Source: Flagellimonas hadalis
Lineage (GTDB): Bacteria; Bacteroidota; Bacteroidia; Flavobacteriales; Flavobacteriaceae
DNA length: 64,000 nucleotides
NCBI RefSeq assembly: GCF_007785775.2
Contig: NZ_VNIK02000001.1
Coordinates: forward strand, 248,001 to 312,000
Direction of reading: 5' to 3'
Part shown: positions 8,671 to 18,265 of the stretch, piece after piece
Layout of the letters: every line of letters starts with the position of its first letter
How positions within the stretch are numbered: the stretch's first letter is position 1
Notes under the pieces: generated by a model
The model's database searches: none
The model's input: only the letters and a program-made list of their open reading frames with translations
What the model was told of the DNA's origin: nothing
Translations under genes and position numbers: made by a program

Positions 8671-11188
8671 TACTTTCCTTTTTAACTTCATCTTTTCCTA
8701 CTGAAAGCATGTTTGCAAACAGTTTGTAGGCTCCGGAGACACCTGCGGGCAGCTCCCTGAAAAAGCTCAACCCGGTGTAAATATAATGACCTTTGCCATA
8801 TGGCGCCACCAAGAGGCTGCCTTTTGATTGGGGTTCACCTTCATCCCCCATGGAAAGCACTGGGGTGAATTCTTGGCTCCAACGGGTCGGGAAATATAGT
8901 CCTCTTTCCTGTATCCAACCCTCAAAATCCTTTTCTGAAATGGTGTTTGGGAAATTGACGAGGGAGTTTTGTGGAGACACTATGCCCACTTTTGAATTTT
9001 CATCGGTGACTCGTTCGCTGGAAAGAATTAGGTCATACGGGGCAATGTTTTCAAATTGTGCCGCCCACCTACCTGCGGTATTGTACTGGACGATCATGTT
9101 CCCACCGTTTTTCACATAGTCGAACAGGATAGGCTGTTTGAATTTGAGTGACTCCACCACGTTATAAGCACGGATGCCGACAACGACGGCATCGTACTTG
9201 TCCAAGGAACCTTTTTCAATTTTATCTGGGTCTATGATGTGCACTTGATAACCTATTTGTTCCAAACTTTCAGGGACCATGTCGCCTGCTCCCATGATGT
9301 AACCGATATGCTCCCCGGATTTTCTGATGTCCATGCGTACCACTTTGGCCTTGGAGGGCAACAAAATGGATTGCCTTGGGATATGGTCATAGTTGATCTC
9401 CACAAGTTCCTTGCCATAGGTGTTGTTTCCAATGGTGATAATGGGTGAAATTTCACCTTCACTCTCGGTATTGGGTGGGGTGACCATAAAGGTCACCATT
9501 TGTTCCTGCCCCTTTTGGACTATGGAAAAAGGTATATTAGAGGGGGTCACCGTCCAACCTGTTGGGTGGCCCAATGCCACATTTCCATTGACATTGTCCT
9601 TACCGGCCTTTATTTTGACATGGATTGCCTTGGTCTTTTCATCGGCAAATATCAAAACCTTTTCGTCAATCTTAGAAGTGGCTTCCGGCAAGACGGCGAA
9701 CGGCTCGTACAATTCCCCTTTTTCAGGTCTGGAAAAGCGGTGGACCACGGGTTGTTCAAAAGCGATTTCCGTTCCGTTGAAATCCAGGATGAACTTCACC
9801 TTGAAGGCACTGGTCGTTTCCGGTTGCCCTATCAATTTTTGGTCATTGACCGTGTAGATGCCCAAAGCACCAGGTTCATTCAACCAGTAGGGGCTGGAAT
9901 ATGGAGTGTTTTCGGGAACTGTGAAGCTGATGTCGAATTCCTGTTTTCCATTGTCGGTCAACATTTTGTTCGGAGCTATTATGGCATCGGCCCCTACAAT
10001 CTGGATTTCTTTTAGAAAAATGTTCTGCGAGCTCCTGTTCAAGGCCTCAATGTTCACTTTTGCCAAACTGCCCGGAGTAGTGGAGGCGCCATCGGAACTT
10101 GCTTCGAGGTATAACCCAGCACAGGCCAGGATGATGGATTTCAATTCCTCCGACTTTAACTGTTTCCAGTGCTCATCCTTGATTTTTTGTAAAAGTCCAT
10201 ATGCCATTACTAGGTCTGGGATGTGCTTTGAAGGATTTTTAAAATCAAAATTCTTTTCAATGGCGTACAAAATGTTTCCAACAGCTTCGCCGCCTTCCAC
10301 TCGGGACCAGGTGGTGTTGATACCATCAAATAAATCGTTCCCTTTTGGAATATCCCCCTTGAGGAGTTCCAAATATTCCTCTGATGTACCTCGTTCCGTC
10401 AATCTACCAAATCCTTGGCATAGGTGTTGGCTACGGGCCAGGGCGGCAATCTCGTTATTGGACAGGCCAAGTTCCGGGTAATACACACCTATGTCCACAT
10501 GCAACATATTGGACTTGTCCGCTTCGTCAAATGCTTCGCGGCTCCCATATTGCCACCAAGAAGTGTTGTAGAACGATTTTTTGGGCTGCCAAACAGATGT
10601 AATTTCCAATTGTTCTGGGTAGGCATTGGCATTGTTGGCAAGGTCAAAGGCTTCCATGCTCAAAATGGCCGAAGAGGTATGATGTCCATGGGTGGAGCCT
10701 GGCGTCCTATGATCAAAACGGTTGATGATGATGTCCGGTTTAAGTGTACGGATAGCCCAGACCACGTCCCCCAACACCTTATCCTTGTCCCATATCTTGA
10801 GGGTTTCGTTCGGGTGTTTGGAAAAACCAAAGTCGTTGGCCCGTGTGAACCGTTGTTCCCCGCCGTCAACACCTCTTGCGGCCAACAGCTCCTGGGTTCG
10901 AAGTACACCCAAGAGTTCTTGGAGTTCGGGGCCGATCAAGTTTTGTCCTCCATCCCCACGGGTCAAGGAGAGATATATGGTCCTGGCCTTTTTGTGATTG
11001 GACAGATAGGAGATCAAACTGGTATTCTCGTCATCGGGGTGGGCCGCAACGTAGAGTGCCGTTCCCAAAAAGTTCAGTTTTTGCAGCTCATGATGGATCT
11101 CGGCAGATGTAGGCTTGGCAGGTTTTTGGGCAAAGGTTTTTGGGAAATACAGGGTTATGGCTACAAAACAAGCCCAAAGGTATCGCAT
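8657..11188 (-). CDS. Secreted PIG-L family deacetylase, multidomain
   Basis: An 843-residue exported protein. I start it at the ATG read from 11188 (MRYLWACFVAITLYFPKTFA signal); the frame continues 28 codons upstream, but without a better start. Residues about 40-260 are the PIG-L/LmbE domain with the zinc motif AHPDDE (His50, Asp52, Asp53) and the second-site histidines in STHGHHTSS. The middle has a NEW3-like Ig domain (VALGHPTGWTVTPSNIPFS). The last third resembles a ThuA/GATase-like fold (YDAVVVGIRAYNVVES, NGGNMIVQYNTAGRW). PIG-L enzymes remove N-acetyl groups from amino sugars; the exported location and the symporter downstream suggest extracytoplasmic glycoconjugate processing (inference). 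Confidence 0.9.
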   Translation of the reverse strand: MRYLWACFVAITLYFPKTFAQKPAKPTSAEIHHELQKLNFLGTALYVAAHPDDENTSLISYLSNHKKARTIYLSLTRGDGGQNLIGPELQELLGVLRTQELLAARGVDGGEQRFTRANDFGFSKHPNETLKIWDKDKVLGDVVWAIRTLKPDIIINRFDHRTPGSTHGHHTSSAILSMEAFDLANNANAYPEQLEITSVWQPKKSFYNTSWWQYGSREAFDEADKSNMLHVDIGVYYPELGLSNNEIAALARSQHLCQGFGRLTERGTSEEYLELLKGDIPKGNDLFDGINTTWSRVEGGEAVGNILYAIEKNFDFKNPSKHIPDLVMAYGLLQKIKDEHWKQLKSEELKSIILACAGLYLEASSDGASTTPGSLAKVNIEALNRSSQNIFLKEIQIVGADAIIAPNKMLTDNGKQEFDISFTVPENTPYSSPYWLNEPGALGIYTVNDQKLIGQPETTSAFKVKFILDFNGTEIAFEQPVVHRFSRPEKGELYEPFAVLPEATSKIDEKVLIFADEKTKAIHVKIKAGKDNVNGNVALGHPTGWTVTPSNIPFSIVQKGQEQMVTFMVTPPNTESEGEISPIITIGNNTYGKELVEINYDHIPRQSILLPSKAKVVRMDIRKSGEHIGYIMGAGDMVPESLEQIGYQVHIIDPDKIEKGSLDKYDAVVVGIRAYNVVESLKFKQPILFDYVKNGGNMIVQYNTAGRWAAQFENIAPYDLILSSERVTDENSKVGIVSPQNSLVNFPNTISEKDFEGWIQERGLYFPTRWSQEFTPVLSMGDEGEPQSKGSLLVAPYGKGHYIYTGLSFFRELPAGVSGAYKLFANMLSVGKDEVKKESNVKG

Positions 11189-11211
11189 AGTTGGTTTTTT
11201 AGTGGCAAGGC

Positions 11212-11219
11212 CAAATATA
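11212..11219 (-). promoter_or_regulatory. Candidate -7 box for PIG-L operon
   Basis: TATATTTG on the minus strand, an exact TAnnTTTG match, 23 bp before the chosen ATG at 11188. Its position inside the longer reading frame supports the shorter protein start. The rest of the 234-bp gap up to 11422 shows nothing further that I can support. Confidence 0.45.
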
Positions 11220-11422
11220 GAAAGTTTGTTAGCAGTGCTTACGCTATTTAGAAGAGTTTTAACAAGGCCCATACGCTTCGGTTAAAAGGTTTACAATCCC
11301 AAACTGACCCTTAAAAATAAATCATTGTTTCCATGTTGGCCCCAAAACCATTCCCCTGGTTTTTACGTTTCAACTTTCAATGGAATCTGGAATTGATTCC
11401 CTCAAAGTTAATCATAGAAAAT

Positions 11423-12022
11423 TTAGGAAACCATATCCATCAACGTCTTGTAGACCAGATGGGTAGGCAACCCCACGACATTGGTGTAGGAACCCTTGAT
11501 TTTGGAAATCCCGATCATTCCTATCCATTCCTGTATGCCATAGGCACCCGCTTTGTCAAATGGAAGGTAATTGTCCACGTAATATTGGATTTCATCCTCG
11601 GAAAGCTTCTTGAGCTTGACCTTGGTGACGGAGCTTACGGTTTTTTGGGAATCCTTCGTTGTAAAACAGACCGAGGTAATCACCTTGTGCCAGTCCCCGG
11701 ACAGGGTGCGCAGCATTTTGGCGGCCTCTTCCTTGGTTTCCGATTTGGCCAAAGAGGCTCCCTTGTGCCAGACCACCGTATCGGAAGTGATCACGATCTC
11801 ATTGTGTTGGAGTTCTTCCTTAAAAGGTGTGGCCTTCAATCTGGCCAAATATTCGGATATTTTCTTGCCCCGCAGTCTTTTGGGATAGACTTCGTCCACC
11901 GACTTTGGTCGGACCTCAAAATCCAGGCCCAGTTCTTCCAAAAACTGTTTTCGCCGCGGCGAACCGGAACCCAGAATGAGTTTATGGGCTTTCAGGTTTT
12001 CCTGCAAGGGGTTTTTAGTCAT
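11423..12022 (-). CDS. maf: Maf-like nucleotide pyrophosphatase
   Basis: A 199-residue Maf/HAM1-superfamily house-cleaning enzyme that hydrolyses non-canonical or methylated nucleoside triphosphates. The signature LILGSGSPRRKQFLEELGLD opens the protein, followed by EIVITSDTVVWHKG and TSVCFTT, then AGAYGIQEWIGM and YTNVVGLPTHLVYKTL, all standard for Maf. I use the ATG at 12022, which overlaps the kdsC end by 8 bp; a GTG at 12031 is the alternative. Third gene of the DUF2520-kdsC-maf operon, an arrangement common in Bacteroidota. Confidence 0.94.
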   Translation of the reverse strand: MTKNPLQENLKAHKLILGSGSPRRKQFLEELGLDFEVRPKSVDEVYPKRLRGKKISEYLARLKATPFKEELQHNEIVITSDTVVWHKGASLAKSETKEEAAKMLRTLSGDWHKVITSVCFTTKDSQKTVSSVTKVKLKKLSEDEIQYYVDNYLPFDKAGAYGIQEWIGMIGISKIKGSYTNVVGLPTHLVYKTLMDMVS

Positions 12023-12542
12023 TTTTGGCACTGAAATTATCGTACCAGTCTCCTCGCACCTTCAATACTTGCTCAATGATATCTCGTACGCAGCCGTCCC
12101 CACCATTTTTATGGGAAACATAGTCGGAAATGGTCTTCACTTCCGGCACTGCATTTTGTGGGGAGGTGGCCAATGCTACCAGTTTCATGGGAGGGATGTC
12201 CGGAAGGTCGTCCCCCATATATACCACGGTCTGCGGATCAATGTTATAGATGTCCAGATATTCTTTAAGAGGTTCTTCCTTGTGGTGGGCGCCCATGTAA
12301 AAATCGGTCACGCCAAGACCTTTTAGCCGCTCTTTGACCCCTTCATTGGTGCCGCCAGTGATGATGCAGACATTGTATCCCTTCTGTATGGCGGTCTTTA
12401 CGGCATATCCGTCCTTGACGCTCATTTTTCGGAGCAACTGCCCATCGGAAGTGATCAGGACGGACCCGTCCGTGAACACCCCGTCCACGTCAAAGACAAA
12501 GGTGGTGATGTTGCTCAAAAGCTCTTTATAATTCTTTTTCAT
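12015..12542 (-). CDS. kdsC: KDO-8-phosphate phosphatase (HAD-IIIA)
   Basis: A 175-residue HAD-superfamily phosphatase without a cap domain. Motif I is FVFDVDGVFTDGSVLI (two catalytic aspartates), motif II is VCIITGGTNEG, motif III the lysine in ERLKGLGV and motif IV MGDDLPDIPPM. This matches KdsC, which makes KDO for the lipid A core, and the length is right. Close relatives acting on other sugar acids share these motifs, so the substrate is a family inference. It overlaps the upstream gene by 17 bp and the downstream maf by 8 bp. Confidence 0.9.
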   Translation of the reverse strand: MKKNYKELLSNITTFVFDVDGVFTDGSVLITSDGQLLRKMSVKDGYAVKTAIQKGYNVCIITGGTNEGVKERLKGLGVTDFYMGAHHKEEPLKEYLDIYNIDPQTVVYMGDDLPDIPPMKLVALATSPQNAVPEVKTISDYVSHKNGGDGCVRDIIEQVLKVRGDWYDNFSAKND

Positions 12543-13287
12543 AGACTTGTTTTATGGCCTCGCTCATCAAATTATAGAGCGCAATATGTTTGTCGTTGTT
12601 CAAAAGTTTCAAGTGGTCCTGTATGCTTTTTTGATCGTTCCTTCGGGCAGGGCCGGTCTGTGCCTCTTTGGGAGACATGGATTGGATTTTCTCCGCGGTT
12701 TCCAAGATCAAGGGTTTCAAAAGGTCAAAGGGTAACCCTTCCTTCTCACAGATCTCTTCACCTATACCATAAAGATGGTTGGTGAAATTGTTCACAAAAA
12801 CCGCCGCAAGATGCAATTTTTTTCGTTGGTCCGAATTGACCTCATGGACATTTTGGGATAAGGTGAGGGCCAATGACCTCAATAGGGTCAATGACTGCTC
12901 TTCTTTGGCCTCGATACAGATGGGCACTTTTCCAAAATCGATGTGCTTACCTTTGGTAAAGGTCTGCAACGGATAGAAAACGCCTCGGTTTTCAGGGGTC
13001 AAGGCATCCATTCCGACAGCTCCGGAAGTATGCACCACCACACCATTTTTTTTATTAAGTTGATGGGAAATCCCTGCGATGGCATCATCTTTTACGGCTA
13101 TGATGTACACGTCGGCATCCTTGATGGAAGTGGTTTCTGTAGTAGTGGCAACCTGCTCGGAAAAGGAGCGCAGACTTTCGGGATTTCTGCCCACGACCTG
13201 CACCACCTGTGCCCCAGTGGTTGCTGAAAAAACCCTGAACAAGTGCATGGCCAGGTTTCCGGTTCCCAAAATAACGACGCTGAGCAT
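12526..13287 (-). CDS. Rossmann-like / DUF2520 domain protein
   Basis: A 253-residue protein. The N-terminus is a dinucleotide-binding fold (MLSVVILGTGNLAMHLFRVF, GxGxxA type) and the C-terminal half is the helical DUF2520 domain (FVNNFTNHLYGIGEEICEKE, LKLLNNDKHIALYNLMSEAI). It resembles the F420-dependent NADP reductase/pyrroline-5-carboxylate reductase superfamily, but no reaction is established for this group. The start is the ATG at 13287; the TTG two codons upstream belongs to the probable -7 box. First gene of the operon with kdsC and maf. Confidence 0.9.
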   Translation of the reverse strand: MLSVVILGTGNLAMHLFRVFSATTGAQVVQVVGRNPESLRSFSEQVATTTETTSIKDADVYIIAVKDDAIAGISHQLNKKNGVVVHTSGAVGMDALTPENRGVFYPLQTFTKGKHIDFGKVPICIEAKEEQSLTLLRSLALTLSQNVHEVNSDQRKKLHLAAVFVNNFTNHLYGIGEEICEKEGLPFDLLKPLILETAEKIQSMSPKEAQTGPARRNDQKSIQDHLKLLNNDKHIALYNLMSEAIKQVYEKEL

Positions 13288-13290
13288 GTT

Positions 13291-13306
13291 CAAAATTACA
13301 AATTTA
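13291..13306 (-). promoter_or_regulatory. Tandem -7 boxes abutting the DUF2520 start
   Basis: Two exact TAnnTTTG matches on the minus strand: TAATTTTG (13298-13291), ending 3 bp before the ATG at 13287, and TAAATTTG (13306-13299), ending 11 bp before it. Either would give a leaderless or nearly leaderless transcript. Confidence 0.45.
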
Positions 13307-13389
13307 AGGGAGAAGCATCACACCGACAATTAACAATTCCATTTGATCTTTTATTATCGATATAAACCAACTAAGTTGTAAAAAGGCCG

Positions 13390-13397
13390 TATTTTTG
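13390..13397 (+). promoter_or_regulatory. Candidate -7 box for ccsBA
   Basis: TATTTTTG matches TAnnTTTG exactly, 25 bp before the ATG at 13423. The nearest upstream TTG (13376-13378) is too close to be a standard -33 element. Confidence 0.45.
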
Positions 13398-13422
13398 CAA
13401 GCCGAAAGTAGACCGAATTTCC

Positions 13423-16400
13423 ATGATCGATATCCTAAAGAAAACCTTATTCTCCACAAGACTTATGGCTGTTCTATTTTTGGTCTTTGCAGCGGCATTG
13501 GCCATGGGAACTTTTGTGGAAACCTGGTACAGTACCGAAACCGCACGAATTTTCATTTACAACACTACCTGGTTTGAGGTCATCATGGTCTTTTTTGTGA
13601 TCAACTTCTTCGGAAACATATACAGATACAAACTGCTACAGTGGAAAAAGTGGCCTGTATTGGTGCTCCACCTGTCCTGGATCCTGATCATTTTCGGGGC
13701 CTTTGTGACCCGATATATCAGTTATGAGGGAATGATGCCCATTCGTGAAGGGGCCACGGAAAACCAGTTCTATTCGGACAAGACCTATTTGACCGCCTAC
13801 GTGGACGGTGACATCAACGGGGAAACCAAGCGACGCATTTTGGAAGATGATATCCTTGTGACCCCGGAGGGAAAACGTACCAGCCTGCCTTGGAAATCCG
13901 ATTTCAACGGACAACCGTTTACCATTTCGTATGTGGATTTCATCAAAGGAGCTGAAAAAGGATTGATTCCTGATGAAAATGGAGCCGAATACCTCCAGAT
14001 CGTGGAAGCAGGCGATGGCCAGCGTCACGAACATTATCTGGAAAATGGAAAGATCGCCAGCATACACAATGTGCTTTTTGCCCTGAACAACGATACCGAA
14101 GGGGCCATCAACATCTACGTCACCGAAGAGGGGGATTACCAAATAAAGACCCCTTTTGAGGGGAATTTTATGCGGATGGCGGACCAATTTCAGGATCAAG
14201 TGACCGTGGACAGCATTCAACCCTTACAATTACGGTCGCTTTACTCCATGGCCGGGATGCAATTCGTGGTCCCCGAGCCCATGGTCAAAGGAAAATACGG
14301 TATAGTGAAGATTCCTGATGGCGAACCCACCGAAATGGCGCAAGATGCCTTGGTCGTTGCCATCTCTGCAAATGGGGAGACCCAAGAAGTGAAATTGCTC
14401 GGCGGCAAGGGCACGACCAATTTTTCAGATAAGATACAAGTGGGGGGGCTGGACTTCTCGCTCAGTTATGGATCCAAGGTCTATGAACTTCCTTTCTCCA
14501 TTGAACTCAATGACTTTATTGCCGAAAAATACCCCGGAACCGAAGCAGGTTACGCATCGTACATGAGCAAGGTGACCGTGCACGACGAGCGTCCATTCGA
14601 TTATGATATCTACATGAACCACGTATTGGACCACAAAGGATATCGTTTTTTTCAGGCCAATTTTGACCCTGACGAAAAGGGAACGGGGCTTTCGGTAAGC
14701 CACGATTTTTGGGGAACGTGGATCACCTATATTGGTTATTTTCTGCTTTATATTGGTTTGATGGGCATTATGTTCTTTGGTAAAACACGTTTTAGGGATC
14801 TACAGACCATGCTCCAAAAAATAAAGGAAAAGAAAGCCGCAATGACCACCATTGCACTGTTCTTTGCATTGGTCTCCGCAAATGCACAAGAAGATGCGCA
14901 TGGACATTCCGTACTGCCCACTCAGGCACAGATAGACTCCGTGATCCAGGCCACAACAGCAGCAAAGGAACATGCGGAAAAGTTTGGGGCATTGGTCGTA
15001 CAGGATGAAAACGGTCGTATGAAACCCATCAATACCTTCGCATCCGAATTGCTGCGAAAACTGAGTGGGGATGACAAATACAAAGACCTTTCCGCCAATC
15101 AGGTATTCCTTTCAATGATGTTGAACCCTGGGGTTTGGGCCAATACTGACATTATTGCATTGGGTGATAAGGGAAATGATAGTATTCGTAAGGTTGTCGG
15201 TGTTCCCGAAGGTACGGAGTTTGTGAAGCTTACCGATTTCTTCGATGCCAAGGGAGAATATAAGCTAAAACCATTTTTGGAGAGGGCTACGTCCAAGGCC
15301 AATCCCAATAAATTTGAAAAGGATTTTAAGAAAGTAGGGGAGCGATTGAGTTTGCTCAATATGGCTTTGACCGGAGGTATCGTGAAAATATTTCCCCTAT
15401 TGGACGATGAGAACAACAAATGGATCTCTGCCGTGGAATACCGGGGCGGGCAATTTCAGGTACAGGATTCGTTGTATTCCAATTTTATCAGAAATGCAAT
15501 GCCCTTTTACCTGAGCTCCTTGCAACAATCCATCGCTACAGGCGATTATTCACAACCAGACCGACTGTTGGAGGCCTTCAATCAGAACCAACATAACCAC
15601 GGGGCAGAGGTGCTCCCATCCGACCAAAAGGTCAAAATAGAGATCATCTACAACAAACTGGATCTTTTCAACCGGTTGTACAAGTACTACGCCATGGTTG
15701 GTTTGTTGTTGTTCTTTGTGTTGATTGCCAAGATCTTTAAGGAGCGCAAGATTCTTGATGCCATTGCGTATGGATTGAAGGGGACCATCATCTTATTTTT
15801 TATATGGCATACCATTGGTCTGATTCTACGTTGGTACATTTCGGGCCATGCACCTTGGAGCGATGCCTATGAAAGTATTCTTTATGTGGCATGGGCTACC
15901 ATGGGCATAGGTTTGGCCTTGGGCCGAAAAAGTGAATTGACCATAGCCTCCAGTGCTTTTGTGACCTGCATGCTGTTGTGGGTTGCCCATCAAAGTTGGG
16001 TGGACCCGGCCATTGCCAACCTGCAGCCGGTATTGGACAGCTACTGGTTGATGATCCACGTGGCCGTCATCGTAGGTAGTTATGGTCCGTTGACCGTCGG
16101 GATGATCTTGGGCGTGGTCGCCTTATTGTTGATGGTACTGACGACCAAAAAGAACAAAAAACGGATGGACATCAATATAAAGGAGCTTACCGTAATCAAC
16201 GAACTCGCACTTACCGCCGGTTTGGTCATGCTCACCATAGGTAACTTTTTAGGTGGCCAATGGGCCAACGAAAGCTGGGGCCGTTATTGGGGCTGGGACC
16301 CCAAGGAAACCTGGGCATTGGTCTCTATCATGATCTATGCATTTGTATTGCACATGCGATTGGTGCCGGGTCTTCGTGGCAAATGGATCTACAATTTTGC

Positions 16401-16590
16401 CAGTATTGTGGCCTATGCCAGCATCATGATGACCTATTTCGGGGTCAATTTTTACCTAGTGGGCCTTCATAGTTACGCGAGCGGTGACCAGGTCATCACA
16501 CCAACTTTTGTGTGGTACACCGTTCTGGGCGTCTTTGTTCTGGGTGGAATCAGTTTCTGGAGATATCGGGTACACTACGCCAAAGAATAA
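13423..16590 (+). CDS. ccsBA: System II cytochrome c assembly protein, ResB-CcsA fusion
   Basis: A 1055-residue inner-membrane protein that exports haem and attaches it to apocytochromes c. The N-terminal about 500 residues are ResB/CcsB-like, with four membrane helices (LMAVLFLVFAAALAMGTFVE, FEVIMVFFVINFF, WPVLVLHLSWILIIFGAFV and ITYIGYFLLYIGLMGIMFF) around a large periplasmic domain. A second periplasmic stretch (about 490-740) leads into CcsA, with the tryptophan-rich haem motif WGRYWGWDPKETWALV and flanking histidines in SGHAPWSDAYES and VLHMRLVPGLRG. Fused CcsBA is usual in Bacteroidota and epsilon-proteobacteria. Single gene, with a 226-bp gap before the MATE gene. Confidence 0.95.
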   Translation: MIDILKKTLFSTRLMAVLFLVFAAALAMGTFVETWYSTETARIFIYNTTWFEVIMVFFVINFFGNIYRYKLLQWKKWPVLVLHLSWILIIFGAFVTRYISYEGMMPIREGATENQFYSDKTYLTAYVDGDINGETKRRILEDDILVTPEGKRTSLPWKSDFNGQPFTISYVDFIKGAEKGLIPDENGAEYLQIVEAGDGQRHEHYLENGKIASIHNVLFALNNDTEGAINIYVTEEGDYQIKTPFEGNFMRMADQFQDQVTVDSIQPLQLRSLYSMAGMQFVVPEPMVKGKYGIVKIPDGEPTEMAQDALVVAISANGETQEVKLLGGKGTTNFSDKIQVGGLDFSLSYGSKVYELPFSIELNDFIAEKYPGTEAGYASYMSKVTVHDERPFDYDIYMNHVLDHKGYRFFQANFDPDEKGTGLSVSHDFWGTWITYIGYFLLYIGLMGIMFFGKTRFRDLQTMLQKIKEKKAAMTTIALFFALVSANAQEDAHGHSVLPTQAQIDSVIQATTAAKEHAEKFGALVVQDENGRMKPINTFASELLRKLSGDDKYKDLSANQVFLSMMLNPGVWANTDIIALGDKGNDSIRKVVGVPEGTEFVKLTDFFDAKGEYKLKPFLERATSKANPNKFEKDFKKVGERLSLLNMALTGGIVKIFPLLDDENNKWISAVEYRGGQFQVQDSLYSNFIRNAMPFYLSSLQQSIATGDYSQPDRLLEAFNQNQHNHGAEVLPSDQKVKIEIIYNKLDLFNRLYKYYAMVGLLLFFVLIAKIFKERKILDAIAYGLKGTIILFFIWHTIGLILRWYISGHAPWSDAYESILYVAWATMGIGLALGRKSELTIASSAFVTCMLLWVAHQSWVDPAIANLQPVLDSYWLMIHVAVIVGSYGPLTVGMILGVVALLLMVLTTKKNKKRMDINIKELTVINELALTAGLVMLTIGNFLGGQWANESWGRYWGWDPKETWALVSIMIYAFVLHMRLVPGLRGKWIYNFASIVAYASIMMTYFGVNFYLVGLHSYASGDQVITPTFVWYTVLGVFVLGGISFWRYRVHYAKE

Positions 16591-16731
16591 TCGTTTGTTC
16601 TATTTGTATGTTTCAATAAGCAAAGTGGATGAAGGGAAAGAAATTGCACAAATTTCATTTTCTTTTTGAAAAAAATTGCATATTTGTCCCATCATGAAGT
16701 TATAAGAATTATGTACGCTATAGATGTCACG

Positions 16732-16772
16732 TTTGGCTTTACGCCAAAAAAGTAACCGAAGACTTTTCGGTT
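16732..16772 (+). other. Two adjacent small hairpins upstream of the MATE gene
   Basis: TTTGGC/GCCAAA with a TTTAC loop (16732-16748) is followed 5 bp later by AACCGAA/TTCGGTT with a GACTT loop (16754-16772). No T-run follows, so this is not a classic terminator for ccsBA. It lies 45 bp before the MATE start and could be a leader structure or operator; that is a guess. Confidence 0.35.
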
Positions 16773-16816
16773 GAGTTGACATTTTCTCTTTTTTCCAAAC
16801 GTAATTCTTGACAATA

Positions 16817-18229
16817 ATGACACCATCCAATAATACCCTTACTTTCAAAAAACTCATTCAATACTTCTGGATTGCCGTATCTGGAAAAGAAACAGAGTTC
16901 ACTTCAGGCAGCATCCGAAAGGCCATTTTCATGCTTTCCATCCCCATGATCTTGGAAATGCTTATGGAATCCATTTTTGCTTTGGTCGATATCGCCTACG
17001 TTTCCAAAGTGAGCGTGAATGCCGTGGCGACCATAGGTCTTACGGAATCTGTGATCACATTGGTCTATGCGCTCGCCATCGGTCTGAGTATGGCCGCGAC
17101 CGCTGTTGTGGCTCGACGCATAGGCGAAAAAGATGTGCAAGGCGCACGCGTTGCCGCTGTGCAGGCTATCAGTTTGGGCATCTTGATCTCCATTGTCATT
17201 GGTGTAATCGGAATAATCTACGCCAAAGAAATTTTGGCCCTCATGGGTGGAGAACCTGATTTGATTGCCGAAGGATATGGCTACACCCAAGTGATGATAG
17301 GAGGCAACATAACGGTTGTGCTACTTTTCTTGATCAATGCTATATTCAGGGGCGCGGGGAATGCTTCCATTGCCATGTGGGCCTTGGTGCTTTCCAACGG
17401 GCTCAATATCATTTTGGACCCCATGTTCATCTTCGGATTTGGGCCTATTCCCGAATTTGGGGTGATGGGAGCTGCCATTGCCACCAATATTGGTCGGGGA
17501 ACAGCCGTTATTTTCCAATTGGCCGTTCTGTTCTTCGGTTGGGGAAAAATCAAATTGGCCCTTCGGGATTTGGCCCTCAATTTCAAAGTGATGATCAATT
17601 TGATCAAAGTTTCCTTGGGTGGTATTGCCCAGTTTTTGATCGGCACATCGAGCTGGATTTTCTTGATGCGGATCATGTCCGAGTTCGGTAGCGAAGTGCT
17701 CGCAGGCTATACCATCGCCATCCGTGTGATGATGTTCACTTTGATGCCCTCATGGGGAATGAGCAATGCAGCGGCCACTTTGGTGGGGCAGAACCTTGGG
17801 GCCAAACAACCGGACAGAGCCGAAATATCGGTCTGGAAAACAGGCAAATACAATGCCATTTTCATGGGCACGGTTTCCTTGGTATATCTCATTTTCGCCA
17901 AGAGTATTGTTTCATGGTTCAATACCACTCCGGCAGTGGTCCAAAATGGGGCACTCTGCCTTCAGATCATTGCCTTGGGCTATGTGTTCTATGCCTATGG
18001 TATGGTGGTCAGCCAAGCATTTAATGGGGCAGGGGACACCCGGACCCCTACCAAGATCAATCTGGTTTCATTCTGGCTCATCCAATTGCCCTTGGCCTAT
18101 GTTGCGGCCCTTGTTCTTGGCTGGGGTGCCATGGGTGTTTTTGTGGCCATCACTTTTGCAGAGGTCTTATTGGCCATCATTGCCATGGTGTGGTTCAAAA
18201 AAGGAAAATGGAAGCAGGTCCAAGTATGA
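16817..18229 (+). CDS. MATE family efflux transporter
   Basis: A 470-residue multidrug and toxin extrusion pump in the inner membrane. Twelve hydrophobic segments are visible, with the two-fold MATE pattern starting at IRKAIFMLSIPMILEMLMES and again at VMINLIKVSLGGIAQFLIGT. Motifs VDIAYVSKVSVNAVATIGLT, FRGAGNASIAMWALVLSN and GAGDTRTPTKINLVSFW are typical. The ATG at 16817 is used; a TTG three codons upstream is in frame. MATE pumps exchange cationic drugs or metabolites for Na+ or H+. No regulator is adjacent. Confidence 0.93.
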   Translation: MTPSNNTLTFKKLIQYFWIAVSGKETEFTSGSIRKAIFMLSIPMILEMLMESIFALVDIAYVSKVSVNAVATIGLTESVITLVYALAIGLSMAATAVVARRIGEKDVQGARVAAVQAISLGILISIVIGVIGIIYAKEILALMGGEPDLIAEGYGYTQVMIGGNITVVLLFLINAIFRGAGNASIAMWALVLSNGLNIILDPMFIFGFGPIPEFGVMGAAIATNIGRGTAVIFQLAVLFFGWGKIKLALRDLALNFKVMINLIKVSLGGIAQFLIGTSSWIFLMRIMSEFGSEVLAGYTIAIRVMMFTLMPSWGMSNAAATLVGQNLGAKQPDRAEISVWKTGKYNAIFMGTVSLVYLIFAKSIVSWFNTTPAVVQNGALCLQIIALGYVFYAYGMVVSQAFNGAGDTRTPTKINLVSFWLIQLPLAYVAALVLGWGAMGVFVAITFAEVLLAIIAMVWFKKGKWKQVQV

Positions 18230-18239
18230 TGGGTTTTGT

Positions 18240-18262
18240 ATCTTTAGCCTAAAGATTTTTTT
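18240..18262 (+). terminator. Hairpin and T-run just before the trans-sulfuration gene
   Basis: ATCTTTA / TAAAGAT with a GCC loop, then six T, ending 3 bp before the ATG at 18266. It may terminate the MATE transcript or act as an attenuator for the next gene. The left arm also contains TATCTTTA, one base off the -7 consensus. The stem is short and A/T-rich. Confidence 0.4.
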
Positions 18263-18265
18263 CTC

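Noticed and set aside
10424..11251. 275-codon plus-strand frame opposite the PIG-L gene
   Set aside because: The opposite strand carries the zinc motif and signal peptide of a real gene; this frame has no recognisable features.
16600..16857. 85-codon minus-strand frame between ccsBA and the MATE gene
   Set aside because: It overlaps the MATE start and the tandem hairpins and shows no signal, domain or ribosome site.
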